DNA from: Chalara sp. BL73
Lineage: Eukaryota > Ascomycota > Leotiomycetes > Helotiales
DNA length: 64,000 nt
Assembly (NCBI GenBank): GCA_918026815.1
Contig: CAKJVC010000014.1
Span: 248,001 to 312,000, forward strand
Direction: 5' to 3'
The notes under the pieces were generated by a model. That model did no database searches, was not told the origin of the DNA, and saw nothing but the letters and a program-made list of their open reading frames with translations. Both the position numbers and the translations under genes were made by a program. Positions within the stretch are counted from its first letter, which is position 1, and each line of letters opens with the position of its first letter. Shown in pieces: positions 12,451-24,753 of the stretch.

Positions 12451-13195
12451 ATTTCACTTTTTGGAATGGCGTTGAGGAGTTATCCGAAGTACAACTTTAA
12501 TGAGCAATTGCTGTACAATTCTAGGAGACGAATAGAAAAGCTCTATGATATTGTCTACATAGAGCTTATTTGATGTGATAGCAATAGATTAACACCAGTC
12601 CACAATGATATCATGTCATACAAATACACATAAGTTGTTATCAGACACAAGAATAAAGTACATTTGATGACATTTGCTCCACTTATCCTGTAAAGCCGTC
12701 CGTTCCTGCAGGAACTGCTAATGTTTCTCTATTCCAGGAGAATAGCATTCCGCCCAAACTTCATTAAAATAATTTCTCGTCACAGCCATCTTACCTATCA
12801 GTTTCAGAGTATCACTGGAAAGTAGGAACTACCAACACAGATCTCCACCGCCCCTCCCCCAAAAAAGAGGCAAACAGTTAATAAGGCCACTCTCTTACAT
12901 CGTGCTCAATCCTCTATAAAAGCAACTCCTAATTCAAGTTTGTAGAATCTTCACTCTTCGGAGAAAATGCTGAGATATTGATAGAGGAACAGGAGATAAG
13001 TTAGCGTATGTCTCGCCTGTTAAGGTACCATCAAAGCATTTTCACGCCTGGTTTCCGAGGCATGAACATTTCCTCCACACGGTTTCTAGCCTCGTCGCCG
13101 ACTTTGAGCGCGTTGACCTGCAGCACGAAGAAAATCAGTTTGATTCTGCTGCCTCTAAGCAACGCCCAAAATCGGAACCGGCACAGGTACATAAC
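12451..13195. other. Intergenic region, FAS1 3' side to arp9
   Basis: This 745-nt stretch holds the FAS1 3' UTR and arp9 promoter. A TATAAA-like sequence (CTATAAAAG) lies at about 12914, some 280 nt before the arp9 start. A 74-residue ORF at 13008-13229 overlaps the arp9 start in another frame and has no support. Confidence 0.6.
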
Positions 13196-15245
13196 ATGCC
13201 TCCCTTCCGAGATGAGAACATTCTCTTGATTGCGCCTGGCTCGCAAACCACTTTGGCGCAATTAGGATTACCAGAATCGTTCACACCAGCAGCATTAAGA
13301 CGGCCGACGCGCATGTTCCTTGCGCCTGATGGGAAGACCTATGAGCCCTTCAAGATACGGACAGAAAAGAGAGTTATCACAAATGGTGAAGATACGGCTA
13401 TGGAGGGTACGGGAGGCGAGGTAGAGGAAGAAGTAGAATATCCAGATGACGACGAGGGAGCTATATATCCTCTTAAAGGTATGAGAATTAATCTTAGCAC
13501 AATTTGTAAGCTAACCCTTTAATAGAGGGTCGAATTGACAACATGCCCGCATTCCTCGCATTTCTGCAGCACATCTACAACACATTATCCCCGGTCCTTC
13601 ATACTCCTGTTATGTTGATTGCGCAACCAGCATGGACAGCGAAGAATCATGAGGACCTTACACAATTTATCTTTGAGAAGTTCAAGACTCCTGGGCTTTG
13701 TATTATGGATAGCGCGCTCGCTACTTCATATGCGTATGGTATCCCTAGTTCAACGGTCATTGATATTGGATTTGAGAAGGTTGATGTTACAGCCATCACA
13801 GATTTCCAGATAAGCGGGAGGGGAAACCTTTCAGAGTCTGGCGGAGAGGCTATGACCAAACGCCTGCAGAAGCTTCTGCAATCTAAGAATTTCACCAGAG
13901 ATATGGCGGAGCAGTTGAAGAAGAGTCCAATTTGCGAAATTCTGTCTCCTGGGACGCCATTACCAGGCACTGAGGAAACTGAGACCGAAGTGACAAATCC
14001 TGCTGCTGCTGCGTCCACTGGCGCCTTATCATCGGGACCTGGTGTTAGAATTACAGATGCCCCCCGTGACATCGAACCTGCGGATGAAGAATTTCTGGAT
14101 GATAAGATTGATGATGATGGCGTCTTGGATGTTGCAAGCATTGTGACAAGTGGAAAGACCCAAGAGTTCTTGGCTAAAAAGGAGAAGGAGAAGCAAGAGA
14201 AAGCTACCGCTCGTAAGGCGGCCAAGGATGCGCGAGAAGCAGCTGAAGCTGCAGCTCTTAAGCCCGTCAGACTTCCAAACTCGAAAAGACCACGTGCTAT
14301 TTTTCATTATGAGACAACTCAAGAGCCTAATGCGAAAAGGCAGAAGACTCCAGAAGCCGTGGCTCAGAAAGCGGAGGAGACAGTTCCGGGAGATGCCAAG
14401 GCAGAAGAAACCGCTGTGGCCGATGCTCCCCTTCCAGCCCCTGTAGAGGATGAAGCAGGTCGTCGTGAGCAAGTTAAGGCAGCACGGAAGGAAGAGAAAC
14501 GGAAAGCCCGTGAAGAAGAGCACCCTGACCGTGTCAGGCAAGATATTGAAATTGGCCTAGAGCGTTTCCAGGCTGCAGAAAACGGCTTCCTCGAGGCAGT
14601 TGCAGATACTGTCTACAGAACAGTTCTCAAGGTCGACGATATCTCGAAAAGACAGGATGCCTGGGACGCGTTGATAGTGTGTGGGTTAGGGGCAAAGGTC
14701 CGAGGGTTCAAGGATGCTCTAATCGCTACCCTTAATAGTCATTATCTCGTGTCTCCAAGCTCAGCTACCATGTTCATGAGTGAGCTACCTTCGAATATCG
14801 CTACGCCTAGCGGAACCGGATCCATGACACCCAACGCCTCCTTCTCATCGACGCCTCACCAATTACCCCATCCGAGCTCAGTCAATCCCTTGCTCCTTGC
14901 GGCAACAACAGCTTCCAACCCGGCACTCAACCCTAATCTTTCGGCCGCATCATATAATAGCGGCCAACCGCAACATTCTTCGCATTCTCAGTCGCCAACG
15001 AACATCAAAGTCGCGAATCCTCCAACCTATTTCCCGGAATGGAAGTCGTTTGATGAGGCGGTTTTCTTGGGTGCGCAGGTCGCGGCGAAAGTCATTTTCA
15101 TTGCGGATCAAGGTCTTTCGAAGGGATTCCTGTCAAGAGTGGAGTTTAATGACGATGGTCCAGGAGCAATACATCAGGTGTAAGTTATATCGCCATTGGC
15201 TTCGTAATCGAATACTGACATCCGAGTAGCGGCTTGGTGAATTGA
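13196..15245 (+). CDS. arp9: Actin-related protein Arp9 (SWI/SNF and RSC subunit)
   Basis: Nuclear actin-related protein that with Arp7/Arp42-type partners forms the regulatory module of SWI/SNF and RSC chromatin remodellers. I place three exons, 13196-13478, 13526-15179 and 15230-15245, giving 650 residues. The N-terminus MPPFRDENILLIAPGSQTT is typical of fungal Arp9, and the actin fold continues through PAWTAKNHEDLTQFIFEKF and SSTVIDIGFEKVDVT. A long Lys/Glu/Ala-rich, probably coiled-coil insertion with KR-rich patches (roughly residues 300-430) interrupts the fold, followed by a Ser/Pro/Asn-rich loop. The end of the fold is FDEAVFLGAQVAAKV...LSKGFLSR. The last 16-nt exon is predicted: the donor GTAAGT at 15180, a CTGAC branch point and the acceptor at 15229 replace an immediate stop with a GLVN terminus. 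Without that splice the protein ends one residue later, at 15183. Confidence 0.9.
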
Positions 15246-17044
15246 CCTATTGCGAAGCGTTCAGGAGTTAAAGTGTATGGCTGGATATTGTAACAAATAG
15301 AAGTAGAGTAGCACGAGATTCAAAAAAGGATCCCAAGGGATACCCTTCTCCATAAGTTGTTGGTCATGCAAGCAATTTCACCCCAGTAGTCCATCAGATT
15401 CATGTGCTCACTTTGTTTTCCTCACCATCCATCATAAGCCGCTCATAGACAGATGCAAACGATTCTTCGGCTTCTCAAGCTCGCCCTTGTGAAGTCTTCA
15501 CATGGTTATTTCTAAGGCCGTGCTTCGTCGAGGGTTGTAATCGGTTCTGAATATAATATTAGTTTCGATTCTCATATCGTCATGTGCAGACATGTTGCGG
15601 TGTCTCTCGACCCTGCTGGGTTGATATGCCTCTTTCCTCGGCCATTCCTTCGAGATGTGATACGGCGGTGATGCTATGATATCGATCCTTGTTTTGCTTG
15701 TGGGAAGAGGTTCCATGCATGCGCTTTCAGACGTTGGTGTAAATGCCATCGTCATCATCATGGTGTCTACAACTCCAACCTTCATCCAGTAGCCGAGCTC
15801 ACGAAATTCAGACTTGCGCTTCCGCTGCCGTGCTTCACGCAGGGTTCGCGCTTCCGGCTGTTGTCTTGTCTCTCGTGTGTGCTTTCGCTACGGCCGCTTT
15901 CGACTCGGGAAATCAGCACTATGTCCAAGCCCTCCTGGACGCAGCATGGATGCCGCTCGAACACAACAAACGCCCGCTGCTGGTACTTACAAGAAGTCGC
16001 AACTAGCTGCTGTGATAGATAGAGATCGAATTCATGACAGGCTGTCAGAAATATAGGTGTTCAGGCAATGGCCGTTATCAGTTCTCCGAGTGCCTAACCA
16101 ACTTGACCAAGAGCATGATGGGTTCGCTATATACATCACATACTAGGGATCCATGGCTGCTACCAGGGAGTTGGCGCCGAAAATTCATGGTTCACCGAAA
16201 CTTTGTGGGGTGATAAAGAAGGAATATAAGAGCACTGCGGTTCTGGGACTTTGAAGTTTTGGCTCGGGAATAGTGATGATATATCGTCCTCGTGATGAAT
16301 TGATATGGTTTTACTCCCTTCATCCCTCAATATTGTGCTTTTCGACGACATATGCTAAAAGGGCATGGTAATTTGCCTTGAATTTCCCTGATCATAGCAT
16401 CCTATCGTTCGGTATTGTTTCCAAGACTTATGTTGAATGTGATTTCTCTACTATATAGTGTTTCTTATCCTCGATGTGTCACAATCTTTATGTAGGTTCT
16501 CGAGTAGCTGTCACAACCTGACACCCTCTTTATCACATGCACTGAATTTTGGTGCTCAATAACATCTCAATTCTAGTTTGAAGAGAAACAGAACGAAAAT
16601 GTGGCCTACACAGGTACGCTTATAGTCTCCACGGAAAGAAGTATCAAAAAGTTTATTCTCCACGAAAACTGGCCTTCTGAAATCCTCAAATGCTTCGATA
16701 CATGTTTACATAATATCTCATACCCACGTTCTACAACGTTCTAGAGGTATCCGCACTCGCGGAGTTATTACCCATATTGTGCCCTAACATGGGGACTCAG
16801 CTGCACTGCAAATCCACCCTTTGTGATTGGCCAATCTTCAAAGCCAGTGCGACATTATCACGGCAGACGAGGCACAACTAGATAATAACGCTTCGTTTGG
16901 TTAGCCCAACTTCTTTATAACTCCTTTTCCTTTTTAAGTACAACCGCCATGCATGCTCTTTGAAACTGTATTCTCATGATCATCTAGAATAATCGGAGCC
17001 CTTAAAAATATCGTACAAACGCCATGCTGTGATCGATCCTTATG
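15246..17044. other. Gene-free interval
   Basis: 1.8 kb between the arp9 stop and the ORM1 stop (convergent genes). Only short ORFs occur (for example 15498-15785 minus and 15743-16006 plus), without recognisable domains, and several overlap on opposite strands. I see no gene here. Confidence 0.55.
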
Positions 17045-17749
17045 CTACCTATCCTCAGGGAGCCCAGAGAATAATCCTACCCGTGTACGGTGGCTCTTTT
17101 GCGATGTTAGCGAGTGTTGCTCCTCGCAAGGTAATGCACTTACGTATGGGAGTTTGGGTATCACTACTCCTAAAACAGCTAGAAAGTTTATGATGAAGTG
17201 TGTCAAACCGTAATGTGTGTAGTGAGTACTTATTAGGAAAAGGACAATGGGCACACTTAGGAGGAACTTCTTTGCGGGTGTATATTGTGCTCCATTGTCG
17301 ATTTGTTCCCACATGTTCAAATTATCATAGGCCCCAGCGTTGAACTCAAACGGTACGCCCCGGACCCAGTGGAACATGAGGAAAGATCCAAACATGTAGG
17401 AAATATTTGTTAACGTCCATGAGGTCTCCTGGGATATTCCAGGAATTATGTCGAATAGAACTTTGAGGCAGGCAATCAGGACCACGTGTATTGTCCAGGC
17501 ACCTTGTTTTCAGTTAGTAGATTGTTATTAGAATAACAGAGCATGTCCCGTGGTGTAGCATCTGATGCCAGAACCTCTTCAATACTCCGGCTTTGAATGC
17601 ATTCCCAGCACAAACTGACCTTTTGCGTTGACCCAATTCGCATTCAAGTTTGGTAGTGCAGCTTGATCGCTCATATGCTCTATAGTCTCCGGTGGTTCCG
17701 TATACAACAAGCTGCTCGACCTCCTCCTCCGTCCAGTCTTCTCGCTCAT
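17045..17749 (-). CDS. ORM1: Orm1/ORMDL sphingolipid regulator
   Basis: ER membrane protein that restrains serine palmitoyltransferase and so sets the rate of sphingolipid synthesis. Three exons, 17749-17620, 17502-17144 and 17095-17045, join to 179 residues with introns of 117 and 48 nt. The N-terminus has an RRRRSSS cluster (residues 7-13), resembling the region of yeast Orm proteins phosphorylated by Ypk1. Then comes LPNLNANWVNAKGAWTIHVV and the hallmark GISQETSWTLTN...GSFLMFHWVRGVPFEFNAG, NMWEQIDNG and FLISTHYTHYGLTHFIIN, with about four hydrophobic segments. The last exon adds SHRTRVGLFSGLPEDR. The second intron is 48 nt and open in frame, so its retention would insert 16 residues. The start is chosen because it supplies the phospho-region; an internal Met at residue 26 is possible. 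Confidence 0.93.
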
Positions 17750-18773
17750 GGCTTGATATGGGCCACTCGAACGTGGAGGTTTGCTGCTCGTGTCGTATGA
17801 AACGGTACGAGGAAGGAGAATTGGGGAAGACAGTTTGGCGGTATTAGATGAAGGAATTGTGAAGGAAGGATACGCTCCAAAAAGCGTGGTTTTGTGAGGT
17901 ATAGCTAGTTTCTGCTGAAGACGTGATAATAGTGTGGTTAAGCGGCCGCTGCGGTGAGAGGATCTAAGGACAAGAGACTCGTTAGTAGAGTTTCGTTTGG
18001 CAGCCAGCTGCGGGAAAATCTCAGGAAGGACATAAAATGCATGCTTCCGATTCTACCGGACTTTCTTCAAAGGGACACACCCTAGCGTCTGCTCAACTGC
18101 ATATATTGGGGAGGGATTCTTTGTTGCTTACTGGACGGAGGGCCGGTCTGCAGATGACGCAAAGCTCATATACCGTGTAAAGTTTGGAGTATCTTGATAG
18201 CCAGAGAAAAAGATACTATTCACGAGAAAGCTTGCGAGCAAACTGCGAGACAGATATGGTAGACGATGTTGATGTTGGGGACCACGTTTAGCAACGTATT
18301 GTGCAGTAGCAGGCACCCTGCACCGCACCTTACCTAGCCCTAGTACGCTCATTCAATTGAACCCCAAGCACGACCCTCAACCTCCGATCCCGACCCAAAA
18401 ATTGACGGTCACTAGTTATTTTCCAGGGTGATCCTATCAATACATACGCGTCGTGACCAGAGCTGCCAAGACAACAGCCTGACCGCCCTCCCGACTAAGT
18501 GAAATGAATTTTATTTTGCCATCATTTGTATTAGAACCATCGGGTATCTTCAAGTAAAGATTGCGAACTAAGACACAGTTCTACAAGTCTCGAGAATTTC
18601 ACAGCATAATCAGATCATATCTGGAACTCCCTGATTACTTTGAAAAGTCTTGGAGCGAGCTTCATCTACAGCCTATAATCATACTCAACCTATTTGGGGT
18701 TGCTCCTCCGAAAAGTGAGCATCCTCGGGTTCTTCACAGTTCATGGCCTAGACCGCTTCCCCTCATCCTCACC
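17750..18773. other. Divergent intergenic region, ORM1 to Air-like gene
   Basis: About 1 kb holding the promoters of ORM1 (minus) and the zinc-knuckle gene (plus). The frame of the downstream gene is open back to an ATG at 18561, but that extension is not RNA-binding-like in composition. The 74-residue minus ORF at 18128-18352 has no support. Confidence 0.5.
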
Positions 18774-21715
18774 ATGGACGACCAAGAAGACTCGAGGACC
18801 GCCTCGGTAGGTCGCAAGCGAGGGCGAGAAGAGCTACAAGAGGGTTATGCTGAAGGTTATGATGCGGGAGATACGCAAGAGAGCGCTCAAAAACGCCCCA
18901 AGCGGGACGAGATAAATGATCAGGATTCGATGGAAGATGGGGAAGTGGCCGAAGTCGCACCTGAAGCCTCGATACCAAGTACTGAAGCTCAGGAGCATCC
19001 TGTGAGTCTCGCAGAGCCATCTCATCCTCAAGAGCATTTCTCGTCATTGCCCCTTCAAGCAGACAGCACGCTCGGAGCTATCTCTCCACCAACAGTCGAG
19101 GAATTGGCACAACAACAAGCAGATCAGGGTAGCACTCTCTTGAGTTGGAATAAAGGTGTGCAGAGCAACAATGTCCGGACCTCTTTTGGAGCTAGACTGA
19201 AGGCACGCACTCCTCTTATCACCACTCCGAAAGACGAGGCAACTCCATCTCAGGTCATGTCAAGTAGCAAGACGAAAGATGCTTCCAGTGTGCTCGATCC
19301 AGCTCTCCTCGGGGAGGAAACGGATTCAATTTCTCCAAACCTCGAAATAGTTTTTGGCCAGCCTTCATATATACCCGTCTCTGGCAATGGCGGCCAGGCC
19401 GAAGCTAAGCCTCAGGTGGCCACAGCAGATGTACATTTACCAAAGCCGAATGATCCCGAAGCACAAGCGCATGGTTTGCAACAAGAAACTAAGGGCTCCC
19501 GTGCTGAAACAGGTGAAGAACACCCACTGAAGGCGTTGTATCTAAAAAGAAAAATGCAGAAACTGCAACGAGAGGTAGCAACCCAGGAACAAAAAACTGC
19601 GAATTCATCAGTGCCTAGTCTTTTACCAGTTGAAGACGAACATTCTAAAGGCACAGCGGTCAGCATGCCCAATAGTATCACCCAGAACTCAGGAAGCTCA
19701 AGTGTAGATTTGGATCGACCGCAATATCCAAAAGCTATTAGTAAGTGAACTTATGACTTAAATTTTTCCCACTTCGAGGCATCTTGTGTTGTAATTCCAT
19801 TGAAAGATTCCAATCGCTAACCAGGCTACCAAATAGGCAAGAAGATGGATAACCCCAAGTATCGTTACGAATGTGGTGCCGGAACATTACGCCTTGAGCT
19901 AATGGAAAAGGATGGCCACCCGATCAGTATCCAAGATCTGAAATATGAGGACTTTTTGCCACACATGTTAAGTGTCAATCCGGGCGTGCGTTTGAAGCAT
20001 AAACAATACGTCAAAGCTTTCGTACAATATTGCCGTGCTCATTACTCAACCACTATTAATACCGGTGGGGCAGCCCTTCGAGACGCTGCTGTTGCGAGAG
20101 CACACTATATTCCCGAGTACGTATATATGTTATTAGTGTAGCATGCGCTTCTTTGTGAAGTTGCATAAAGCCGAGTCAGGAGCAATGGCTCAGTGCTCGA
20201 AATTCACCACAAGCAATTAGTTCATCTACTTAGCGTTCCCTTCTCATAGTCGGAACTAAAATAGACGAACTCAGTTATGAGATTCCGATATGCATTCAAG
20301 ACATCCGTTCTCATAACATCCCCAGCTTCATCCTTTCACCATTCCACGCTATATTAATTCTCTTTGCACAATATTATATATCAAGCAACGCTAATTGCTA
20401 TTGCTCTAGGACTTTTACAAAACATCTCCTTCAGCAGCAATCAGCATCCAAATCGACGGTTACTCCATATCCTATAGCTGACCAATTGCAGGCTAGTATA
20501 ACTTGCCCTACGGAGCATAATATTCAAGAACAACCATCAGAGGAAGAACCTCAGTCCCAGGGTGTTGATGAAGATGTTAGGATGGTCGATATTCCACGGT
20601 CTTGCGATGTTTCACAAATGCAGGAAATGGTCGTAGATCCCGAGTATAGTGAAAGAGAACGTGTGCTTCAAGAGAAGTACTTCTGGTCTGTAGATGGTAT
20701 GGCCTCGAAGATGCGATGCCTATCATGTGCAGAAACGACTCATACGACCATGAATTGTCCAGCTCTCGCATGCACCTTGTGCAATGGCGACCACACATCT
20801 TCACAGTGTATACAGAACCAATCATGTGGTAAGTGTCGGCAAAAAGGGCACCGAACTATCGATTGTAAGGAGAAACTGCTGCCTAGTAGATCTGAATTGG
20901 TATGCGACATTTGTAGCTCTGATAATCACCTCGAGCAAGCTTGTCACCTGATTTGGAGAACATACTTTCCTAAGCCCGAAGAAATCTCGCCTAGGGACCT
21001 TTTCGTCTATTGTTATTTCTGTGGTAGTGAAGGACATTATGGGAGAGAATGTGGCTTGAATAATACACCATCATTATCCGGAGGGCAAACATGGTCTAGT
21101 TCAAGTCGGAACTTATATGCTGTGCCGTCAAACGGCCCAGCTCCGCCGGACAGACGCAAGAGAGATTTCAGCATCAAAGGCAAGGCAAACGATCCAATCA
21201 CATTGGATGACAGTGATGAGGATGTTGCATTCATTCGGCCTAGAATTGCGAACCCTCCTATCACTCGCAAACGTGATTATGGACCCGGCAGTGGCCAGCA
21301 GGTTGGATATGAGCAATATGTAAAGGCTCCTCCTCCGGAATCGTACTACAATAGCTTTGACCGGTCAAATGCGCCGGGAACAACCCAACACGCCTCAAAT
21401 TATGGGCCTCCTGGCGTGTTTGATTCTGCAAGATACGGCCGAGAGAGACCATTTTCACCTCCCCCTCCACCACAAGCCGCACTCAACCTCTCTCAGGCTC
21501 CTGCCTCAGACGCAATATTTGGTCAGCACGGAAATGGTAGGGGACCGCCACCAAGGGGTTCTTCGGGTAATAGTCGTGGCAGAGGAGGGTCTAAGAGCAA
21601 TAGCTCAGCTGCCAGCAACAGTTCTCGTAAAGGGAATGCAGCTGGTAAACAAGCTGGTAAACAGGCTGGTAACCCCAAGCCCAAGAAGAAGAAGAAAACC
21701 AGTCAGAAGGCATAA
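18774..21715 (+). CDS. Five-zinc-knuckle protein, Air1/Air2-like (TRAMP complex)
   Basis: Likely RNA-binding subunit of the nuclear TRAMP polyadenylation complex, which marks aberrant RNAs for the exosome. Three exons, 18774-19740, 19837-20116 and 20410-21715, encode about 850 residues. The N-terminal third is acidic and disordered with basic nuclear-localisation-like patches (GRKRGREE, QKRPKRDE). Exon 2 encodes a conserved-looking segment (KYRYECGAGTLRLELMEKDG). Near residues 519-660 lie five CCHC knuckles: CLSCAETTHTTMNC, CTLCNGDHTSSQC (one residue short), CGKCRQKGHRTIDC, CDICSSDNHLEQAC and CYFCGSEGHYGREC. Five knuckles is the Air1/Air2 number. The C-terminus is Gly/Arg/Ser-rich with two AGKQ units and ends in a polylysine stretch. 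The second intron, 293 nt, is the longest inferred in the window. The ATG at 18774 is preferred over the in-frame ATG at 18561. Confidence 0.82.
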
Positions 21716-22521
21716 TAACATTATGCGATCCCTATCCGCCTTTTGTTCTCTTTGCGGTGTATTTGTATGTATATAGATTTGCTTGTCCTTGCATGACTTT
21801 AAGTAGTAGGGACAACATCCTACATATCTGTCACTTCTGGCATACAGGAAATTATCTTGTGGCGTTTGCTTAAGCGATGGTTGATGAAGCATAGGGTTCT
21901 TTCCGTCCTGTATAGACTGGCGTTAGAGGACAGCATTATTTATTAAGCTTGGTAGTACGGACATGCGCCAGCTGGTTAAAGTAGAGAAGAGATAAGTATA
22001 ATGATAGAAGAATAAAGAGATGCGTAACATTTGAGCTGTACCATTTATCCTGTCGTGACTCGTTCTCCTACCAAATCCAGTTTCATTGTAGTCAACGATC
22101 AAGTTGACCACAATTTTGATCACAGGCTAAACGGTTCTTCTCAAGCGCAAATAGGTGCAGTCGCCTGCTTCATCTGTTCACTTTTCCACGAAAGTTATTT
22201 TGAGGATATGAGAATACCGGAACCAAGTCGGCGACCGCAAAGGCCTATTTTGACAGGTTTATTAGATATTCTGATGTATGAAGTGTTGCTCTAGGCACCT
22301 CAGCATTTTGCAACAGTACAACTATTCACCAGTATCGAGGTGGCGGTGGGGGTGGATTCAGGAGGGTGGATTCAGGGGCAGCAAATAATTATCCGTCTCC
22401 ATGCATAAAGCCTGCACAAAATGCTCCCCTGAAACCTTAACCCCAGATTTCAGCCTCGTCTCAATTACTACTTTGCTGACAGCCAACATACATCAATGTT
22501 AAACACAATGGAGGTTCGAAT
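21716..22521. other. Intergenic region
   Basis: About 800 nt separating the Air-like gene from the mannosyltransferase gene. Near 22350-22380 a GGGTGGATTCAGG unit is repeated twice almost head to tail. No gene is recognisable. Confidence 0.55.
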
Positions 22522-23850
22522 ATGACCATTTCCAAAGCCCTCGATGCATCGCGTCCACTTCTACGACGGGTGCGCCGCTTTATTCGGCCCCTTATTCCCT
22601 TCTTCATCATAGTTTTCCTCCTCGATACCCTTTTCACGCTCCATTCCTCCAATCCTGCACAATCGCCTACTGTGAATGCCCCTGTGTTTTCCGACAAAGC
22701 TAAAAGTGATAATGAAAGCATATACATAGCCTCCCTCCACTGGAACTCTGAGCAACTCATCCGTGAACACTGGGCGCCCGCGCTGCTCGACCTCGTCGCT
22801 GCCCTTGGACCATCTAACGTCTTCGTCGCCATCGTGGAGGGCGGAAGTTGGGATGACACCAAAGGCGCTTTGCGCGAGCTCGATGAGAAGCTAGAAGCGC
22901 TAGGCGTGCAGAGATGGGTGGAACTAGATGAGCGCACCCATGCTGAGGAAGTAGAGCGCGTGCCTGCCGCTGCGGAGAGCGGGTGGGTTAATACACCACG
23001 CGGGAAGAAGGAGCTTCGCAGAATACCATTTCTAGCTGCGCTGAGGAACCGTGCCATGAGTAAACTACATACACCAAATGGGAGGAGGTTTGATAAAGTT
23101 CTTTGGCTCAACGACGTTGTATTTAGTGTACATTCCCTTTGACCTTCATCCTAAGCCAATGCTGATGTATATTAGGTCCCAGATATCCAATTACTACTAG
23201 CAACGAACAATGGACACTACGCCGCAGCATGCTCCCTTGACTTCTCCTCCCCACCACTCTACTATGATACCTTCGCCCTACGAGACATTGCGGGGCAACC
23301 AACAATATCCATGACCTGGCCATATTTCCTCTCTTCTGTCTCCCGCGCAGCGCTTTTCTCCTCATCGGCCGTGCTGGTTAAATCCTGCTGGAACGGCATT
23401 GTAGTGTTTGACGCAGCGCCTTTCTACTCTTCTTCTCCCTCATCCCCAGGTTTGAAATTTCGTGGTTTGCCAGATAGTTTGGCGCAGAAACATCTCGAGG
23501 CGAGTGAATGCTGTTTGATACACGCCGATAACCGACTTTCCGCCGAAAAGGGCGTATTCCTGAACCCGAATGTTAGGGTAGGCTACAACAAACCCGCATA
23601 TGTCAAAGTGCACCCCTCTGACATCTGGCCGAGCGCGTGGGAGAGAATACGTGGAGTATGGAAGATCCGGTGGTTCAGGGTGACGGGAAGGTTGGGTCGA
23701 TGGATGGAAAGGAGAAGGGTGCTGGCAAAAATAGATCTTTGGCTCAGCGAGCCAAGTGGTAGGGGTGAAGATGAGCATAGGGAAGTTGGTGGCTGGTGTA
23801 CGGTGGATGAAATGCAAATCATCGTTGGAAATGGATGGATGCATGTTTAA
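22522..23850 (+). CDS. GT69 alpha-1,3-mannosyltransferase, CMT1/CAP59-like
   Basis: Predicted Golgi type II membrane glycosyltransferase of the cryptococcal CMT1/CAP59 family (GT69), which adds alpha-1,3-mannose to glycans. Two exons, 22522-23127 and 23176-23850, with a 48-nt intron (GTACAT...TTAG), give 426 residues. A basic cytoplasmic tail (RRVRRFIR) precedes one transmembrane anchor, about residues 24-40 (PLIPFFIIVFLLDTLF). The luminal domain has IYIASLHWNSEQLIREHW, FVAIVEGGSWDDTKGALREL and the characteristic KVLWLNDVVFS, whose Asn-Asp is the probable metal/nucleotide-sugar site, then YYDTFALRDIAG, CWNGIVVFDAAPF and ECCLIHADNRL. An ATG 14 nt upstream (22508) leads to an immediate stop, so 22522 is the start. 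Confidence 0.88.
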
Positions 23851-24750
23851 GCAACTTCCTGTGAGGACTTTTAGAACGGATATACTATGCATATCCAGAG
23901 AGATCTATTAAGCCCGAGTACAAGAAATCATGCTTTGCCTGTGTTATTTAGTAACTAAGATACCCACAACGGAGGTACTTGAAACGAGTAGTAGCGCCTC
24001 ATTGTTCCCATCATTACCTCTATCATGATGATCACGATTGTCCCCGTCCCTCAAGGATAGGTTGGAAACGAAAAACAAAAACATGTCTAAAGTTCGTCTA
24101 TGTTATTAGAAGCTTTCTCATGTAAATAAGAAGATGTAGATGTCCTTTGCTTTTCCGGAGAATTATGACATCCATTGGCCAATTGCGATCAGACCAAAGC
24201 AAAAGCCAAAGCCATCCGCTCGTAAGACCTTCTCATCAACTCTTTGCCTATGTCGCCACGTGCATATGCCGATCCTTCAATAGCCATCCCAGATAATGGG
24301 GATTCGTCCTGAGAGCGCCAGGCCGTAGGGGTGGTATGGTGGATGGAAGAATTTCCCAACTTTCTTCTGCTGGAAATCAAAGTCTCACAACCTAGGAGGC
24401 AAGTATAAGTCTAAGGCGACCAAGTACAGAATAGCCCTGAAGAACCGCTTCCCTATTTCTTTCTATTAAAAGCAGCAGCAGAGCAGAATCATTGTGCTTC
24501 AGCTGAGATCAATGTTATACCATCGGCAACATTATCTATAGTCTAAGGTGCTAAGGTATAGGTGCTAATGGTTTCACACATGGATCATTGTAGAAATTTG
24601 ATTTCGTAGCGTCCTCGCTGCGGAATAAAGCATCGATTAAACAATTAACGAGCTCCTCTCAATATAAGATCTCCCTCCAGACTCCATACCTCCCTGTATC
24701 CGGCTAATCCGAAGATCCCCCCCGGCGTGGAGCATAAGCTCGTCTGGCGC
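23851..24750. other. Intergenic region
   Basis: About 900 nt. The short minus ORFs at 24189-24380 and 24645-24848 are not genes on their own; the second overlaps the WW gene and carries the out-of-frame continuation of its second WW domain (see findings). Confidence 0.5.
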
Positions 24751-24753
24751 GGG

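Noticed and set aside
13647..14541. Long minus-strand ORFs across arp9
   Set aside because: Antisense shadows of the Lys/Glu-rich coding region; no domains.
17045..17485. 146-residue continuous ORF as the full ORM1 protein
   Set aside because: It lacks the conserved N-terminus found in an upstream exon and translates through a 48-nt intron with a CTAAC branch point.
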